Assembly: GCA_017354065.1 (NCBI GenBank)
Contig: JAFMRN010000151.1
Span: 1 to 6,156 of the forward strand
DNA: 6,156 nucleotides
Reading direction: 5' to 3'
DNA from: Solirubrobacterales bacterium
GTDB lineage: Bacteria; Actinomycetota; Thermoleophilia; Solirubrobacterales; Solirubrobacteraceae
Shown here: positions 1 to 6,113 of the stretch, piece by piece
Layout: each line of letters begins with the position of its first letter
How positions within the stretch are numbered: position 1 is the stretch's first letter
Notes under the pieces: generated by a model
The model's database searches: none
What the model saw: only the letters and a program-made list of their open reading frames with translations
Told to the model about the DNA's origin: nothing
Position numbers and translations under genes: made by a program

Positions 1-15
1 CCCGGGACCAGCGAC

Positions 16-852
16 TCAGGACAGCCGGCGGTTGAAGCGCCACAACGCGAGCGGCATCGCGATCGCGATCAGCAGCACGCACCAGAGCGCCGCCGCCAGC
101 AGCGGATGGGTCAACTGCCAGGAGCCGGTGCTCGTGCCGATCCCCGGCGTGGTCAGGTGCCGGACGGCAGCCACAAACGCGGAGACCGGATCCCAGTGGC
201 CTATGGCCCGCGGAACCGCCGCCATCCCGTTGATCGGCACGAACGTGCCGGCCAGGAACGTAAGCGGGAAGATCACGATGAAGCCGATCCCCTGGACGGC
301 GTCTGAGGAGCGGACCAGCATCCCGAACAGCACGCCCAGCCAGGTAAAGGCCAGCAGCGCCAACAGCACCAGTCCCATGAGCGCAAAGGCACCGGCAACG
401 CTGAGATGTGGGTTCCAGCCCAGCGCGAAGCCCAGGCCTGCGGTGATCGCCAGGCCCAGCAGCGCCTCGACCATCTGGCAGAGCACCTCTGACCAGATGA
501 TCGCCAGCCGGCTGATCGGCATTGACCGGAACCGATCGACCACACCCTCCTGCATGTCATTGGCTGTGTAGGTCCCGGCGCCGAAGATCCCGAAGGCCAG
601 CGTCTGGGCAAGGATCCCCGGAAACAGGAAGTCCTTGTACGAGACGCCCGCTACGTGGATCGCCGATCCGAACACGTACAGGAATAACAGGATGAAGACG
701 ATCGGCTGGATCGTCACGTCCAGGAGGCGCTCGGGCACGCGCGGGATCGTGCGCAGGCCACGCCAGGTCAGCCACAGGGTCTGGCGCGTGAAGGCCAGCA
801 GTCCGATGCCCGATTCCACGGGTGCGGAGACGGTGATCGCCGCGGCGGTCAT
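16..852 (-). CDS. DrrB-like ABC-2 type exporter permease
   Basis: This is the membrane subunit of an ABC exporter. It should form the transmembrane pathway in the cytoplasmic membrane and be driven by the ATPase encoded just upstream. The 278-residue product has about six hydrophobic segments: roughly residues 45-66, 77-95, 128-146, 151-178, 188-208 and 250-270. The cytoplasmic stretch DRFRSMPISR (about 106-115) and the segment FLFPGILAQT (about 75-84) match the ABC-2 membrane family that includes the daunorubicin exporter subunit DrrB, and the length is normal for it. The start overlaps the ATPase stop as ATGA (849-852), so the two are probably translationally coupled. A consensus Shine-Dalgarno lies just before it. 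Family assignment is firm. The substrate (drug, lipid or antibiotic) is unknown, and 'daunorubicin resistance' is a family name only. Confidence 0.93.
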   Translation of the reverse strand: MTAAAITVSAPVESGIGLLAFTRQTLWLTWRGLRTIPRVPERLLDVTIQPIVFILLFLYVFGSAIHVAGVSYKDFLFPGILAQTLAFGIFGAGTYTANDMQEGVVDRFRSMPISRLAIIWSEVLCQMVEALLGLAITAGLGFALGWNPHLSVAGAFALMGLVLLALLAFTWLGVLFGMLVRSSDAVQGIGFIVIFPLTFLAGTFVPINGMAAVPRAIGHWDPVSAFVAAVRHLTTPGIGTSTGSWQLTHPLLAAALWCVLLIAIAMPLALWRFNRRLS

Positions 853-1832
853 GCAGCCACCTCCTGGGACTCGAAGGTCTCGGGCTCGGCCGGGTGGCCG
901 GTGAGGGCCAGGAACGCGTCATCTAGGGTCGGGCGTCGCAGGGCAACCTCGTCGACCGCGATCCCGGTGTCGGCCACGGCGGCCGCCACGCGTGCCAGAT
1001 CGGCTGACTCATCGGGCGCCGGGATTGACAGCGTCCGCTGCTCCGCCGAGGCGGTCAGCTCGAAGTGCGACTCGAGCCCGCGTGCCAGGGCCTCGAAGGC
1101 GAGGCTGTCAGCGGCCACGACGTCGATCCGCTGTTCACCGACCTGGGACTTCAGCTCGGCCGGGGTGCCGGCCGCGATCTCAGAACCGTGATCGATCAGC
1201 ACGACGCGGTCAGCCAGCGCGTCGGCCTCCTCCAGGTACTGGGTCGTCAACAACAGCGTGATGCCCTCGGCCACCAGCTCGCGCACGCCCGACCAGACGA
1301 CCTGGCGGCTGCGGGGGTCCAGTCCGGTGGTCGGCTCGTCGAGCACCAGGACGCTCGGCCGCTCGATCAGCCCGGCGGCCAAATCGACGCGGCGCTTCTG
1401 CCCGCCGGACAGGTCCTTGAACTGCCGGCCCGCGAACTCGGAGATGTCAAAACGCTCGATCAACCCGTCGGCCACGCGCTTGGCCTCCGCCCCGGGCCGC
1501 CCGCGCAGACGCGCCATCAGCACGAGGTTCTCGCGCGCTGTCAGGTTCGGGACCTGCGCCGCAAACTGACCGGTCAGCGAGATCGACCGGCGCACTGCGT
1601 GCGCCGCCTTGACCACGTCATGGCCGTCCACCGTCGCGCTGCCGGCATCGGGCTTCAGCAGTGTCGCCAGCAGGCGCACCGTCGTTGTCTTGCCGGCGCC
1701 GTTGGGGCCAAGCAGGGACACCACGCTGCCTCGCGGCACCTCCAGGTCAAGCGCATCGACCGCGACGTAGTCCCCAAACCGCTTGGTCAGACCCCGGGTG
1801 CGGATCGCCAGCTCAGTCGTGGAATTGTTCAT
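849..1832 (-). CDS. DrrA-like ABC exporter ATP-binding subunit
   Basis: This is the cytoplasmic ATPase that powers the permease encoded next to it. The 327-residue product carries Walker A GPNGAGKT (42-49), Q-loop Q89, signature LSGGQ (141-145), Walker B VLVLDEP (161-167) and D-loop GLDP (170-173). The usual H-loop histidine is glutamine (TTQYLEEAD, Q198), which I recall as common in the daunorubicin-resistance ATPase family. The C-terminal domain ends in LRRPTLDDAFLALTG (about 298-312), also typical of DrrA proteins and thought to contact the permease. The gene leads a two-gene operon divergent from the TetR gene. No Shine-Dalgarno precedes the ATG, but a -10-like AATAAT ends seven bases upstream, which suggests leaderless translation. 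Length matches the family. Substrate unknown. Confidence 0.94.
   Translation of the reverse strand: MNNSTTELAIRTRGLTKRFGDYVAVDALDLEVPRGSVVSLLGPNGAGKTTTVRLLATLLKPDAGSATVDGHDVVKAAHAVRRSISLTGQFAAQVPNLTARENLVLMARLRGRPGAEAKRVADGLIERFDISEFAGRQFKDLSGGQKRRVDLAAGLIERPSVLVLDEPTTGLDPRSRQVVWSGVRELVAEGITLLLTTQYLEEADALADRVVLIDHGSEIAAGTPAELKSQVGEQRIDVVAADSLAFEALARGLESHFELTASAEQRTLSIPAPDESADLARVAAAVADTGIAVDEVALRRPTLDDAFLALTGHPAEPETFESQEVAA
859..865 (-). promoter_or_regulatory. Shine-Dalgarno of the DrrB-like permease
   Basis: Read on the minus strand this is AGGAGGT, six bases before the ATG at 852. It is a full anti-16S match inside the last codons of the ATPase gene. It fixes the permease start and contrasts with the first genes of the neighbouring transcripts, which have no such motif. 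Confidence 0.85.
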
Positions 1833-1869
1833 GCGCCGTATTATTACAGCGTCTAAAATTTTTCTGCAA
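1833..1869 (-). promoter_or_regulatory. Predicted promoter of the DrrAB-like operon
   Basis: On the minus strand, TTGCAG (1869-1864) and AATAAT (1845-1840) are separated by 18 bp. AATAAT matches five of six bases of TATAAT, while the -35 matches only in its TTG. Transcription would start near 1833, next to the ATG at 1832, so the mRNA would be leaderless. The surrounding 1839-1875 stretch is conspicuously AT-rich against the GC-rich background. This is pattern-based and unproven. Confidence 0.5.
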
Positions 1870-1892
1870 GTGAAATTCGTAGGACTAGAATC
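1851..1892. repeat. Imperfect direct repeat in the divergent promoter region
   Basis: The ten-base units at 1851-1860 (GTCTAAAATT) and 1883-1892 (GACTAGAATC) agree at seven positions and lie 32 bp apart, about three helical turns. An 8-bp palindrome AAAATTTT sits at 1855-1862. These could be regulator contacts, but the similarity is weak and the AT-rich composition makes chance matches likely. Confidence 0.2.
1862..1891 (+). promoter_or_regulatory. Predicted promoter of the TetR-family gene
   Basis: TAGAAT (1886-1891) fits the actinobacterial -10 pattern TAnnnT and is five of six to TATAAT. The -35 is weak: the best option is TTCTGC at 1862-1867 with an 18 bp spacer. The start would fall near 1898, three bases before the ATG at 1901. 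The putative -35 overlaps that of the divergent operon, so polymerase binding at the two promoters should be mutually exclusive. Confidence 0.42.
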
Positions 1893-1900
1893 GGTGCCAT

Positions 1901-2902
1901 ATGCAGCAGCGCCCGGAAGACGTGCACGCAGAGCCGGAAGAGGAGGCCCTGGCTGGGCCCGAGGGCGCGCAGTTGGTCGGCCGCGTGGTGGAGGAGGCCT
2001 TCGGTGAGGGCGCAGCAGAGGCGTTCAACCGGATTTGGAGCCGGATGGACACGCATAAGGAGCGTCCGGAGGAAGGCCTGCGCGCGCGCAAGAAACGCCT
2101 GACCCGACAGCGGATCTCTGATGTGGCAACGGCGCTGTTTGTCGCCCGCGGCTTCGACAACGTCCGCGTGGCCGAAATCGCGGAGAAGGTCGGCGTGTCC
2201 GAGAAGACGGTCTACAACTACTTCCCGACCAAGGAGTCGATGGTCTTTGACGACGAGGATGAGATGCTCTCGCGCTTGACGCGCGCGGTGGCCGAGCGGC
2301 CCCATGGCAGTTCTCCGACGGTCGCCTTCGTTGACGCGCTGAAGCGGGACATGACCCTGTTTGTTGACGCGATCGGGGAGGAGCGATCAGACTTCCTGTC
2401 CGACTTTGCACGAATGGTGCGCGATACCCCAGCGCTGCGTGCCGCCTGGGGGGAGTTCCAGCACCGCCTGGCGAGCGCGCTCGCCGCGGTGCTGGCGACC
2501 GAGCTCGGAGTCGACCCGCGCGATCCTGAGCCGGTCACGGCCGCCCGTGCGATAAGCAGCCTGATGGACCTGTACGGCGATTCCCAGCTGCGGCGGATGC
2601 ACGAGCGCGCCGACCTGGCCCAGCTGCAGGTCGAGATCGAGGCCGACCTTGACCGCGCCGCGCGGCTGTTGGACACCGGCCTGTGGTCACTGCCGGTGAT
2701 GGCCGGCACGCGGCGCGTCAAGGAACAGCTGCTGCGCGATGCGAGCCGCTCGGCCGATGAGGTCCGCAAGCAGGTGGTTGACACGGTCAATGAGGCCAAG
2801 CGCGTCTGGCGCGAGCACGCCAGGGCCGTCCGCGATGACACGCGCCAGCAGGCGCGGGAGGTCCGCGCCCAGGCACACCGCGACCACCACCGGCGGCGCT
2901 GA
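1901..2902 (+). CDS. TetR-family transcriptional regulator with basic C-terminal tail
   Basis: This is a probable ligand-responsive DNA-binding repressor of the flanking ABC exporters. The helix-turn-helix domain spans about residues 66-115, with the hallmark VAEIAEKVGVSEKTVYNYFPTKE (positions 90-112) including the recognition helix. A helical ligand/dimer domain follows to about 265. The protein is 333 residues, well over the usual 190-220. The excess is a 48-residue acidic N-terminus and a charged tail (about 268-333) rich in Arg, Ala, Glu and Gln, ending HRDHHRRR, which looks like a long helix or coiled coil. The start is uncertain. ATG 1901 has no Shine-Dalgarno but follows a -10-like TAGAAT, as in leaderless genes. 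ATG 2045 has GGAG only four bases upstream and would give a conventional N-terminus of 285 total residues. Codons 1-48 mostly end in G/C, which mildly supports the longer form. The ligand is unknown. Confidence 0.88.
   Translation: MQQRPEDVHAEPEEEALAGPEGAQLVGRVVEEAFGEGAAEAFNRIWSRMDTHKERPEEGLRARKKRLTRQRISDVATALFVARGFDNVRVAEIAEKVGVSEKTVYNYFPTKESMVFDDEDEMLSRLTRAVAERPHGSSPTVAFVDALKRDMTLFVDAIGEERSDFLSDFARMVRDTPALRAAWGEFQHRLASALAAVLATELGVDPRDPEPVTAARAISSLMDLYGDSQLRRMHERADLAQLQVEIEADLDRAARLLDTGLWSLPVMAGTRRVKEQLLRDASRSADEVRKQVVDTVNEAKRVWREHARAVRDDTRQQAREVRAQAHRDHHRRR
2037..2040 (+). promoter_or_regulatory. Possible Shine-Dalgarno for an internal TetR start
   Basis: GGAG lies four bases before the in-frame ATG at 2045. 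The spacing is shorter than ideal. If used, the product starts MDTHKERPEEG, about 20 residues before the DNA-binding domain, as in most TetR proteins. It is the main competitor to the 1901 start. Confidence 0.3.
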
Positions 2903-2913
2903 GCGCCCAAACT

Positions 2914-2933
2914 GCTCAACCCCCGGGTTGAGC
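2914..2933. promoter_or_regulatory. Perfect 20-bp inverted repeat, candidate TetR operator
   Basis: The arms GCTCAACCC (2914-2922) and GGGTTGAGC (2925-2933) are perfect complements around a 2-bp centre. The repeat starts 11 bp after the TetR stop. TetR dimers typically bind palindromes of about this size. A terminator is less likely: the loop is tiny and no T-run follows. It is centred 32 bp (about three turns) from the next large repeat, which shares the GGTTGA core. Confidence 0.6.
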
Positions 2934-2940
2934 ACGCATC

Positions 2941-2950
2941 CAACTGGTTG
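2941..2950. promoter_or_regulatory. Short palindromic half-site pair CAAC-TG-GTTG
   Basis: Four-base arms CAAC and GTTG flank TG. It is too short to be convincing alone, but its right half is shared with the next repeat (GGTTGA, 2946-2951) and it repeats the core of the upstream palindrome, with its centre 22 bp from that palindrome's centre. It is probably an auxiliary site in the same operator cluster. Confidence 0.35.
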
Positions 2951-2965
2951 ACCCGAGGTTCAACC
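2946..2965. promoter_or_regulatory. Imperfect 20-bp inverted repeat, second candidate operator
   Basis: The arms GGTTGACCC (2946-2954) and GGTTCAACC (2957-2965) pair with one mismatch around a 2-bp centre. The architecture is the same 9-2-9 as the palindrome at 2914-2933, but the half-sites point the opposite way (GTTGA then TCAAC). It lies 9 bp upstream of the predicted -35 of the second exporter, a position suited to regulation of that operon. Confidence 0.5.
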
Positions 2966-2974
2966 ACGGGGTCG

Positions 2975-3003
2975 ATGACAGCGCCCACGAGTGCCTATAG
3001 GTT
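2975..3003 (+). promoter_or_regulatory. Predicted promoter of the second ABC exporter
   Basis: ATGACA (2975-2980, five of six to TTGACA) and TAGGTT (2998-3003, fits TAnnnT) are 17 bp apart. The start would be near 3010, one base before the ATG at 3011, so the mRNA would be leaderless. The competing -10 TATAGG (2996-3001) would have a 15 bp spacer, which is less good. The placement supports 3011 as the true start of the ATPase. Confidence 0.5.
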
Positions 3004-3010
3004 GGCGTAC

Positions 3011-3940
3011 ATGTCCAGCGAACCAGTTATTGAGTTACGCGGTCTGCGCAAATCCTATGGGGACCATGAAGCCGTGCGAGGGATCGATCTGACGATCGAG
3101 CGCGGCGAGATCTTTGCCTTCCTGGGGCCCAACGGAGCCGGCAAGACCACAACCGTAGAGATCCTTGAAGGTTTCCGTGAGGCGTCCGGCGGCACGGTGT
3201 CCGTGCTCGGCAGGAACCCTTGGAACGCCGGCGCGCGCTGGCGTGAACGGATCGGAATAGTGCTGCAGGAATCCTCAGCCGAAGGCGGGCTTACCGTGCA
3301 TGAGTGCCTGACGCTGTATGCGGGTTACTACCGCCATCCGCGCAGCGTGAAGGAGACGCTCGCATTGGTCGGTCTCGAGGACCAGGCCGATCAACGCGCC
3401 AACAAGCTCTCCGGCGGCCAGCAGCGGCGTCTGGACGTGGCGCTGGCGCTGATCGGAGATGGCGAGCTGATCTTCCTGGACGAGCCGACCACGGGGTTCG
3501 ACCCCTCGGCGCGGCGTGCCTCTTGGGACGTGATTGCCGGCCTGCGGGACCTCGGCAAGACGGTGTTCCTGACGACCCACTACATGGAGGAGGCCGAACG
3601 CCTGGCAGACCGGATCGCGGTGATCGCTGACGGCCAGATAGTCGCCCACGGAACCCCGGAGACGCTCGGCGGGCGCGATCACCAGCAGTCGGTCATCAGC
3701 TTCACGCTGCCAGACACGATCGGGGTCGACGCGCTCCCCCAGCAGCTTGCCGTCACGGGCGAGCGCAACCAGACCGTCTCAATCACCACTGCCAGCCCGA
3801 CCAAGGACCTGAACACGCTGACCGGCTGGGCGCTGGAGCAGGGCCTCAGCCTTGATGACCTGAAGGTCTCGCGTCCGAGCCTGGAGGACGTCTACCTGTC
3901 ACTCACCAGCGAGACAGCCAGCGGAAAGGCGGCGATCTAG
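3011..3940 (+). CDS. ABC exporter ATP-binding subunit (ABC-2 type system)
   Basis: This is the cytoplasmic ATPase for the permease that follows. From ATG 3011 it is 309 residues with Walker A GPNGAGKT (39-46), Q-loop Q86, signature LSGGQ (133-137), Walker B LIFLDEP (153-159), D-loop GFDP (162-165, where most relatives have GLDP) and a standard H-loop histidine, H190. A C-terminal accessory domain ends in RPSLEDVYLSLTS (288-300), as in CcmA/multidrug-type ATPases. The frame stays open back to a TTG at 2948, which would add 21 residues, but that start lies inside the operator-like repeats and the extra sequence is not ABC-like. ATG 3011 begins just before the first beta-strand (VIELRGLRKSYG) and follows a promoter-like -10. 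It is a different subfamily from the DrrA-like ATPase, so not a recent duplicate. Export substrate unknown. Confidence 0.93.
   Translation: MSSEPVIELRGLRKSYGDHEAVRGIDLTIERGEIFAFLGPNGAGKTTTVEILEGFREASGGTVSVLGRNPWNAGARWRERIGIVLQESSAEGGLTVHECLTLYAGYYRHPRSVKETLALVGLEDQADQRANKLSGGQQRRLDVALALIGDGELIFLDEPTTGFDPSARRASWDVIAGLRDLGKTVFLTTHYMEEAERLADRIAVIADGQIVAHGTPETLGGRDHQQSVISFTLPDTIGVDALPQQLAVTGERNQTVSITTASPTKDLNTLTGWALEQGLSLDDLKVSRPSLEDVYLSLTSETASGKAAI
3923..3929 (+). promoter_or_regulatory. Weak upstream purine run before the second permease
   Basis: GGAAAGG is the only Shine-Dalgarno-like sequence before ATG 3944, but it is 14 bases away, too far for a normal site. Translation of the permease probably relies on coupling to the ATPase, whose stop codon ends 3 bp earlier. 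Confidence 0.25.
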
Positions 3941-3943
3941 ACC

Positions 3944-4795
3944 ATGCTCCTCCTGTTCAGGCTTCTCTCCAACCTGTTCGGCTCACGCGGTGGCGCGACC
4001 GAGCCGGCCGTGTCGCCGGCCGCCAACGGGCAGCTGGCGCTGCTTGGCCACCAGGTCCGCTTTGACCTGCTGACACTGATGCGCAACCCGCGTGCCCGGT
4101 TCTTCACGATCGTCTTCCCGCTGCTGTTCCTGGTGATCTTCAGCTCCGTGTTCGGCAAGGGGCACACCGTCGTGGACGGCCACCACATCACGCTGACGCG
4201 CTACTACACCCCCGGGATCATGGCCCAGGCCGTGATGGCAGCCGCCTACGCGAACCTCGTGATCATGGTCACGACGCTGCGTGAGAACGGGATCCTCAAG
4301 CGCCGGCGCGCAACGCCGGTCCCCGCGTGGATGTTGATCGCAAGCCAGGCGCTGGCGACCGTGGTGATCTCGATCGCAATGGCCACGATCATGCTCGTGG
4401 TGGCGCGACTGGCCTACGGGATCGGCTACCCGGTCTCCTCACTGGTCGCGATCTACCTGATCGTCGCGCTGGGCACGCTGTCGCTCGGCTGCGTCGCCTA
4501 CGCCGTCGCCGGGCTGCTGAAGAACGCAGACGTGGCCCAGCCATTTGTGCAGATCTCGATGCTGCCGCTGTTCTTCATCAGCGGCATCTACCTGCCGACC
4601 GACGGCATGCCCAAGGCACTGCGGATCATCGGCGAGATCTTCCCGCCTGAGCACATCGCCAACACCCTGCACCTGGCGTCGGTCAACACCAGCTTCGCCT
4701 CCTCGGTCTCGCTGGTAGACGTCGCGGTCCTGGTCGGCTGGGCGCTGGCGGCGGTCGCTTTCGCTCTGCGGCGCTTCAGCTGGCTGCCGAGCTAA
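3944..4795 (+). CDS. ABC-2 type exporter permease
   Basis: This is the membrane subunit of the second exporter, partner of the ATPase encoded 3 bp upstream. The 283-residue product has about six hydrophobic segments: 53-70, 91-111, 132-154, 164-191, 199-217 and 257-276. Between segments 2 and 3 lies LKRRRATPVPAWM (118-130), the cytoplasmic motif typical of ABC-2 permeases. SGIYLPTDGMP (213-223) follows segment 5, as is common in the family. Residues 1-30 form an extra N-terminal stretch rich in Leu, Gly and Ala, and the family-like part begins near LALLGHQVRFDLLTLMRNPRA (from residue 31). GTG 4010 is a possible shorter start, but it has no better ribosome site. Probably co-transcribed with the ATPase. 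Function as an exporter is secure from context; substrate unknown. Confidence 0.92.
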   Translation: MLLLFRLLSNLFGSRGGATEPAVSPAANGQLALLGHQVRFDLLTLMRNPRARFFTIVFPLLFLVIFSSVFGKGHTVVDGHHITLTRYYTPGIMAQAVMAAAYANLVIMVTTLRENGILKRRRATPVPAWMLIASQALATVVISIAMATIMLVVARLAYGIGYPVSSLVAIYLIVALGTLSLGCVAYAVAGLLKNADVAQPFVQISMLPLFFISGIYLPTDGMPKALRIIGEIFPPEHIANTLHLASVNTSFASSVSLVDVAVLVGWALAAVAFALRRFSWLPS

Positions 4796-4799
4796 AAGG

Positions 4800-6113
4800 T
4801 CAGGCGGCCTTGGCGGAGCGGGCACGCACAATCGCGTGCCTGATGTAGAACGCCGCGAAGGTCGCCACGACCAGCTGGATGCCGACGATCAGGAAGCCTA
4901 CGGCGTTCAGCCCGTACTGGGCTGCGACCGCCGTGCCGCCGATCGTGACCACGGCGGTCGTCAGCTGGATCAGGCCTGAGAACCGGGTTCGCTGTTCCAC
5001 GCGGCAGAGGCTCCAGAGCACCACGGTCAGGGCCCGCGGCAGGCATGCCAGGGCCAGCAGGCTCAGCAGCGTCGCGCCCTTTACGTATGCCGGGCCGTAC
5101 ATGTGCATGAGCAGGCTGGAGCCGAGTACGAACACCAGCACCACCGGACCGAGCACCATGTACGTGCGTCTAATCGTCGATATCAACAGCCTGGAGAGCG
5201 CCCCGGGGTCATGCGCCGCCTCCACGATCAGCGGCATTGAGTAGTTGACCGAGATCATGTCGATCGTCATCGAGTACATGATCGCCTGGTAGAAGATCGC
5301 GTTCTGCCTGGGTCCCAGCACCGCGGTCACGACCACGGGCAGCAGCGGCGTGACGGCCGCACCCGAGATCCCGCCCACGGCGTCACCGGTGGCGAAGCGC
5401 CGAATCTCCTTCTTGCGGGCCTCGGTGACGACCCAGCCGTGCTTGCCCCCCTTGGGCAGCAGCCAGCCGAACAGCAGCCAGGTGATCAGCGGCAACGCGA
5501 GCGCCAGCGGGAGCGTTCCGGAGGCAAAGACCGCCCCCCACGTCCCGAACCCCGAGAAGACCACCAACAGGATGATCTTCGCGATGCCAAAGCCGCCGTT
5601 TTCAAGCGGAACCCAGACGGTCTTGCGCAGCGCCATCAGGACCGCGTCCTCCAGAGTGAACAGGACCGTTCCCACGGTTGACGCCAGGAACAGCAGTGCA
5701 CCGAGCGTCGGGATCCGCAGCGGTGAGCTCGGGTCCGTGAGCACGTTGACCCCGCCAATCGCGATGCCGGTCAGCACAAGCGTGGCGGCCGCCGCCGCGC
5801 CGTAGGCAAGCAGCACCAGCCGGCGGCTGTGGGCCTCGGCGATCGGCAGGAACCGCATCAGCATGCCGGACAGGTGCATCTCGCCGAACCCGGCAAGCGT
5901 CACCACCGCGGACTGCAACGCCGCTCCGCGACCGACCGCCACCTGCGGGTACAGGCGCGCGGCCACGACCCAGTAGATGATCCCGAGCCCGCCGGTTACG
6001 GCGGTGTTGAGCAGCATGTAGAAGCCGGCGCGGGCGCCCGTGTCAACCCAATACGCGACCAGCAGCTCCGTGATCCGCGCGGGAAGCGGCAGGCGCGCCA
6101 GCATCCGGAGCAC
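4800..6113 (-). CDS. Oligosaccharide flippase-like multi-spanning membrane protein
   Basis: The 437-residue product has about a dozen hydrophobic segments from residue 30 to 423 with short loops, the topology of the MATE/MurJ-like superfamily that includes Wzx-type polysaccharide flippases. The opening VAYWVDTGARAGFYMLLNTA (19-38) resembles the first helix of Wzx-like proteins, and a charged loop near 220-240 separates two bundles of helices. It would move lipid-linked sugar intermediates across the cytoplasmic membrane. No glycosyltransferase or polymerase gene is in view, so the pathway is unknown. The start is uncertain. GTG 6113 and ATG 6104 both lack a Shine-Dalgarno, and the frame stays open without a stop to 6156 with coding-like G/C third positions, so the gene may continue beyond the window. 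It converges on the second permease with 4 bp between stops. Confidence 0.8.
   Translation of the reverse strand: MLRMLARLPLPARITELLVAYWVDTGARAGFYMLLNTAVTGGLGIIYWVVAARLYPQVAVGRGAALQSAVVTLAGFGEMHLSGMLMRFLPIAEAHSRRLVLLAYGAAAAATLVLTGIAIGGVNVLTDPSSPLRIPTLGALLFLASTVGTVLFTLEDAVLMALRKTVWVPLENGGFGIAKIILLVVFSGFGTWGAVFASGTLPLALALPLITWLLFGWLLPKGGKHGWVVTEARKKEIRRFATGDAVGGISGAAVTPLLPVVVTAVLGPRQNAIFYQAIMYSMTIDMISVNYSMPLIVEAAHDPGALSRLLISTIRRTYMVLGPVVLVFVLGSSLLMHMYGPAYVKGATLLSLLALACLPRALTVVLWSLCRVEQRTRFSGLIQLTTAVVTIGGTAVAAQYGLNAVGFLIVGIQLVVATFAAFYIRHAIVRARSAKAA

Noticed and set aside
59..66. GCGATCGC palindrome with overlapping GATCGC repeats at 57-70
   Set aside because: It lies within the permease codons for Ala/Ile and is explained by GC-rich codon use. 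There is no sign of a wider repeat family in the window.
1065..1856. 263-codon open frame on the plus strand opposite the DrrA-like gene
   Set aside because: It is antisense to a gene with every ABC ATPase motif. Its translation is low-complexity and Arg/Gln/His-rich, as expected from a GC-rich shadow frame.
2914..2933. Rho-independent terminator for the TetR gene
   Set aside because: The arms pair perfectly but the centre is only 2 bp and there is no T-run afterwards. The same half-sites recur downstream, so an operator fits better.
2218..2988. 256-codon open frame on the minus strand opposite the TetR gene
   Set aside because: It has a Ser/Arg-rich translation with no recognisable domain, and the opposite strand has a clear TetR domain. 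It is a shadow of that gene's codon bias.
2948..3010. TTG start at 2948 for the second ATPase
   Set aside because: It would place the N-terminus in the inverted repeat and promoter. The 21 added residues do not look like ABC sequence, and ATG 3011 fits the domain boundary.
4796..4810. AAGG...CCTT hairpin between the convergent genes
   Set aside because: Only four base pairs around an eight-base loop, with no T-run. Too weak to call a terminator.
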